From Streptosporangium oxazolinicum (GTDB lineage: Bacteria; Actinomycetota; Actinomycetes; Streptosporangiales; Streptosporangiaceae): DNA of 64,000 bases. The stretch lies in assembly GCF_039537505.1 (NCBI RefSeq), contig NZ_BAABAQ010000017.1, positions 62,001-126,000 on the forward strand, given 5' to 3'. Shown piece after piece: positions 60,886 through 64,000 of the stretch. The position numbers were made by a program, and so were the translations under genes. Each line of letters opens with the position of its first letter. Position 1 is the first letter of the stretch. The notes below the pieces were generated by a model. That model was not told the origin of the DNA, ran no database searches, and saw nothing but the letters and a program-made list of their open reading frames with translations.

Positions 60886-62867
60886 CGACCGCGACTCGCG
60901 CCGGCGACGGGACCGTCCGGCCGTACGTGGGACTGCGCCCCTACGACCGCAGCGAGCACGCGCTGTTCTTCGGGCGGGAGCGCGAGGCCCGCGACATCGC
61001 CACCATCTGGCAGGCCACCGGCCTCACCGTGCTGTTCGGGGCCTCGGGGGTCGGCAAGACGTCCCTTCTCCACGCGGGCGTCCTGCCGCGCGTCGAGCCC
61101 GAGCGCGCCGACGTCCTGCCCATCGCCCGCGTGTCGCCGCGCGGCATCACCTCGCTGCGCCCGAAGGTGCCCGGCAACCCCTACGTGCTGGCGCTGCTGT
61201 CGGCCTGGGCGCCGGACCGGCCGCTGCCGGCGCTGGCCGGGCTGACGGTCTCGGACTTTCTGGCCGAACGCCCCGAACGCACCGACAGGTACGGCGACCC
61301 GGTGCCCGTGCTGGTCGCCGTCGACCAGGCGGAGGAGCTGTTCGGCGGCCCGCTCGACCGTGAGGAGGAGCGCCACGGGCTCCTGCGTCAGCTGGCGAGG
61401 GCGGTGGAGGAGCACGACGGCCTCCACCTGCTGCTGTCGCTGCGCGAGGAGTATCTGGCCTCCGTCCTGCCGCACGAGCGTCCGCTGGGCCGGGGCTCGC
61501 GGGCGCGGTTCCAGCTGCCGCCGCTCACGCGCGCCGCGGCGCTCGACGCCACCACGAGGCCGCTTGAGGGTACCGGCCGGTTCTTCGCCCCCGGTGCCGC
61601 GGAACGGCTCGTCGACGACCTACGTACCGTCCCGATCTCCAACGACGAGGGGCAGACGACCACGCTGACGCTGAACACGGTCGAACCGGTCCAGTTGCAG
61701 GTCGTCTGCTCCGCGCTGTGGGAGTCGCTGCCCTCCGGTCTCCGGGAGATCAGCGTGGAGCACGTGAACCTGCACGTGAACGTCGACCGGTTCCTGACCG
61801 GCTTCTGCGATCGGATGCTCGCCCGCGTCTCGGCCGAGTCCGGTGTCACCTCCAGCGAGATCCGCTCCTGGTTGCGCAAGACCTTCGTCACCGAGCACGG
61901 GACGCGCAACACCGTCTACGAGGGCCTCCACGAGACGGCCGGCATGCCGAACGCCGTCGCCAAGGCGCTGGAGGACTCCCACATCCTGCGGGGCGAGCAC
62001 CGGCTGGGGATCCGCTGGTACGAGCTGCAGCACGATCGCCTGATCGGCTCGGTGCGCCAGTCGCGGCCCCCGGCGGCCTATCTCGGCGACGCGAGGCTGG
62101 CGCTGGCCAGGGGCGGGTGGGAGACGGCCCGCGGGCTCGCGGAGGAGGCGGTCCGCGCCTCGGGGGGCGCTGAGACGTGGGTGCGGGCCGAGGCGCTGCT
62201 GATCCTGGGGGAGGTGGCGTCGGCGGAAGGCGAGGTGGAGAGCGCGCGGAGCCGGTTCGAGGAGGCGGCCGACCGGTTCGCGACGCTCCAGCGGTTCAAC
62301 GGGGTGGCCTCCGCGCTGACCGGGGAGGGACGGCTCTGGCTGTCGCAGGGACGGTACGACAGCGCGGTCGAGCGGCTGCGCGCCGCCCTCTCCTGGGTTC
62401 CCAACGACCTGCCCGCGCAGCTGGCGCTCGGGCAGGCCCTCTGGCACCTGGGACAGCCGCGCGCCGCCCTCGCCCTGCTCAACGGGGCCGTCGCGCTCGC
62501 GGACGAGCCCCCCGCCGAGGCGCTCGCGCTGCGCGGCGAGATCCTGGCCGACCTCGGAAAGCCCGCCGAGGCCCTGCGCGACCTGGACCTCGTCCGCAGG
62601 CACCAGCGGCCCGCCACGATCGCCGCCAGGGCGCTCGCCCTCGCCCTGGAGGAGCGGTTCGACGCCGCCCAGCAGGAGATCCTCGACGCGCTCGCCGGCG
62701 AGTCCGACAGCGGTCCCGTCCTGGTGCGGGCCGCGCGCGTCCACGCCCTGCTGGGGCGGCCCGCGATGTCGGAGGGGCTCGCCTCGCGGGCGCTCGGCGC
62801 GGTCACTCCTGGGCTTCCACCGCATCTGCGGAAGCAGGCCGAGGAGCTCCTGCGGAAAACGGCGTGA
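60882..62867 (+). CDS. nSTAND1-type STAND ATPase with TPR repeats (half B)
   Basis: A 661-residue homologue of half A: Walker A GASGVGKTS near residue 53, Walker B VAVDQAEELF, a winged-helix-like region with GMPNAVAKALEDSHILRG, then TPR repeats (PAQLALGQALWHLGQPRAALALLNGAV). Its ATG overlaps the SIR2 stop. The 3' end overlaps the DUF5919 gene by 65 bases on the opposite strand. The half A gene likewise overlaps a convergent gene, the MFS transporter. Confidence 0.8.
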   Translation: MTTATRAGDGTVRPYVGLRPYDRSEHALFFGREREARDIATIWQATGLTVLFGASGVGKTSLLHAGVLPRVEPERADVLPIARVSPRGITSLRPKVPGNPYVLALLSAWAPDRPLPALAGLTVSDFLAERPERTDRYGDPVPVLVAVDQAEELFGGPLDREEERHGLLRQLARAVEEHDGLHLLLSLREEYLASVLPHERPLGRGSRARFQLPPLTRAAALDATTRPLEGTGRFFAPGAAERLVDDLRTVPISNDEGQTTTLTLNTVEPVQLQVVCSALWESLPSGLREISVEHVNLHVNVDRFLTGFCDRMLARVSAESGVTSSEIRSWLRKTFVTEHGTRNTVYEGLHETAGMPNAVAKALEDSHILRGEHRLGIRWYELQHDRLIGSVRQSRPPAAYLGDARLALARGGWETARGLAEEAVRASGGAETWVRAEALLILGEVASAEGEVESARSRFEEAADRFATLQRFNGVASALTGEGRLWLSQGRYDSAVERLRAALSWVPNDLPAQLALGQALWHLGQPRAALALLNGAVALADEPPAEALALRGEILADLGKPAEALRDLDLVRRHQRPATIAARALALALEERFDAAQQEILDALAGESDSGPVLVRAARVHALLGRPAMSEGLASRALGAVTPGLPPHLRKQAEELLRKTA

Positions 62868-63666
62868 CGTCGTCGCGTCTCGCCGCCTCCCACATGTGGT
62901 CGAACTGGTTCACCCAGTAGGTGTACCAGCGCTCGTCGCGGCCACGGGTCAGCTCCAAATGCATGCGCGAGGAGGTCGAGGCGTTGTGGAAACCGTGAAT
63001 CTCCACCATGACACGGCCCCTGGGGGTTTCCGGGTCGACAAGCACGAGGCTGAATCCCGGGCTGTAGGAAAGCAGGCGGTATTCGAACTCGCCCGCGGTT
63101 TTCCAGCCGCTCATCAGCCGGAGGCGTTCCATCGTGCTGTCCAGCGCGGCGGGAAGCCGCTGGACGGGAAACTCGATCGAATCGTCCAGCTGCTTCGCGG
63201 CCTGCCGGACCGCCGTCTTCTCCATGGGGTCGAGAATGACGATCCTGGCCTTTCCCCTCTCCCGCGCGAGCACCGTGTTGCGGATGAGCTCACAGGTCTG
63301 CGCCGAGAGCAGGTTGACCGCGGACGGCGCGAACACGCGCACGTCACGGGCCTGGGCGAGCAGTGAGGAGAGCGGCACCGCGTCGTACACGGAACGGTCG
63401 TGCAGAAGACCGGCAGGCGATTCCGAGGGCTCCGCGGGCAGAGTGAGCCGGTAGAGGAGCAACCCGACCCCGGAGAACAAGACGGCCCATCTGAGGTCGA
63501 CGTCCAGCTTGTCGCCGAAGATCGAGAGAAAGGCGAAAGCGAAGAGAACGACCGTGAGAGCATACGCGTCGATATGCTGCCTGGCCTTGAAATCCCTGCC
63601 GATTCTTTGTAACCAACGCACACCGACCCCCAGCTCTTGGGCGCTGTCGAGAACAGCTATGCCCAT
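62803..63666 (-). CDS. DUF5919-like membrane protein
   Basis: A 287-residue protein. Two hydrophobic segments near residues 35-75 (AYALTVVLFAFAFLSIF; AVLFSGVGLLLYRL) anchor it, and residues about 95-265 match the DUF5919 pattern (VRVFAPSAVNLLSAQT; ARIVILDPMEKTAV; SPGFSLVLVDP; FHNASTSSRMHLELTR). Such domains are known mostly from HTH proteins; here a membrane anchor replaces the HTH. A PLD-like fold has been suggested by its pattern, but no HKD is visible. It is convergent with and overlaps the half B STAND gene by 65 bases, so it may belong to the locus. Confidence 0.6.
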   Translation of the reverse strand: MGIAVLDSAQELGVGVRWLQRIGRDFKARQHIDAYALTVVLFAFAFLSIFGDKLDVDLRWAVLFSGVGLLLYRLTLPAEPSESPAGLLHDRSVYDAVPLSSLLAQARDVRVFAPSAVNLLSAQTCELIRNTVLARERGKARIVILDPMEKTAVRQAAKQLDDSIEFPVQRLPAALDSTMERLRLMSGWKTAGEFEYRLLSYSPGFSLVLVDPETPRGRVMVEIHGFHNASTSSRMHLELTRGRDERWYTYWVNQFDHMWEAARRDDVTPFSAGAPRPASADAVEAQE

Positions 63667-63796
63667 TGTCCGGGCCGGGATCTCTTAATGCCCGATCTTG
63701 CCGGTTCCGGTCGTCCGGGCCCTCCCGTTGGGGAAAGGCCCGGAATCCGTAATTCCGATGACCGGCCGGACCGGTGGCCCGCCAGACGGTGGCCGC

Positions 63797-64000
63797 CTAG
63801 ACGGTGACCGGCTGGCGGCGGCGCTGCCAGAGGGTGTCGACGGCCAGGGCGCCGCCGCCGCCGAAGGCGACGGCCAGGGTGCCGGCGGCGAGGGCGAGGA
63901 CGAACTCGTAGCCGCCCTCGCCCACCGAGAAGCCGTTGGGGAGGTGGACGAAGAAGAGGGCGCCGAGCATGTCGAGCGCGAGCAGGACGCCGAACACGGG
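63797..64000 (-). CDS. DoxX-family membrane protein, C-terminal part
   Basis: An open frame from the right edge to TAG at 63797 (67 codons visible). Hydrophobic segments (LLALDMLGALFFVHL; YEFVLALAAGTLAVAF) and the small-residue/Gly pattern match the end of DoxX proteins. The N-terminal half is outside the window. Function unknown; DoxX members are membrane proteins of redox-related roles. Confidence 0.6.
   Translation of the reverse strand, partial: PVFGVLLALDMLGALFFVHLPNGFSVGEGGYEFVLALAAGTLAVAFGGGGALAVDTLWQRRRQPVTV

Larger units (their letters stand above)
45584..62867. other. Mirror-image duplicated FXSXX-RiPP/STAND/SIR2 locus
   Basis: Reading outward from about 54.3 kb, both sides give radical SAM plus HExxH, NB-ARC/TPR, precursor peptide, SIR2 and nSTAND1-TPR, with mirrored strands. 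Protein similarity extends over every gene. Half A has separate radical SAM and HExxH genes, half B a fusion. This is an old inverted duplication with later divergence and possible gene conversion. Confidence 0.8.

Overview
The window looks like chromosomal DNA from a high-GC filamentous actinomycete, probably a Streptosporangiaceae-type organism. This is an inference from roughly 70% GC coding DNA, frequent GTG starts, a DUF5753 HTH module, several TetR regulators and FXSXX-COOH peptide genes. No tRNA, rRNA or CRISPR array was found.

Left edge to 18.1 kb is a defence island. On the minus strand it holds the 5' part of a McrB-like AAA+ restriction gene (cut by the window edge), a 1,429-residue adenine methyltransferase, an SNF2 helicase, and a 2,078-residue protein that fuses a Ser/Thr kinase, a DEAD/DUF1998 helicase and a small nuclease-like domain. 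The last three resemble class 1 DISARM (DrmMI, DrmD, DrmA/DrmB), but with a kinase added and no separate DrmC. A UPF1-like SF1 helicase is divergent from them. Base composition changes sharply inside the methyltransferase gene near 3.58 kb.

18.1 to 44.3 kb is ordinary metabolic and regulatory DNA. It contains a SWIM-finger/DUF6493 pair; a TetR-controlled acyl-CoA carboxylase operon (beta and alpha subunits, enoyl-CoA hydratase, AtuA/DUF1446) for branched or terpenoid acyl-CoA catabolism; a TetR/LLM-oxidoreductase divergon with three palindromes; a DUF5753 HTH module; a two-component system; a PYROXD2-like oxidoreductase; a LysR/YeiH divergon; the pseudouridine catabolism pair psuG-psuK; and an unassigned 561-residue protein. 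A 494-residue MFS transporter follows and overlaps the next block.

45.6 to 62.9 kb is the most unusual part: a mirror-image pair of FXSXX-COOH (FxsA/FxsB-type) RiPP modules. Each half has a tiny precursor gene (52 and 62 residues), an SIR2-like gene translationally coupled to an nSTAND1-TPR ATPase gene, an NB-ARC/TPR protein, and radical SAM/SPASM plus HExxH enzymes. The radical SAM and HExxH parts are separate genes in half A and one fused gene in half B. The two halves are inverted about a point near 54.3 kb. The peptides should carry a Phe-x-Ser three-residue cyclophane. Linkage of a crosslinked peptide to STAND switch ATPases and an SIR2 domain suggests an immune-like or self/non-self signalling system; this is inference. 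In half B the peptide has a four-residue tail after the FXSXX motif that a single base (TCA instead of TGA) could explain. A DUF5919 membrane protein and a partial DoxX gene close the window.
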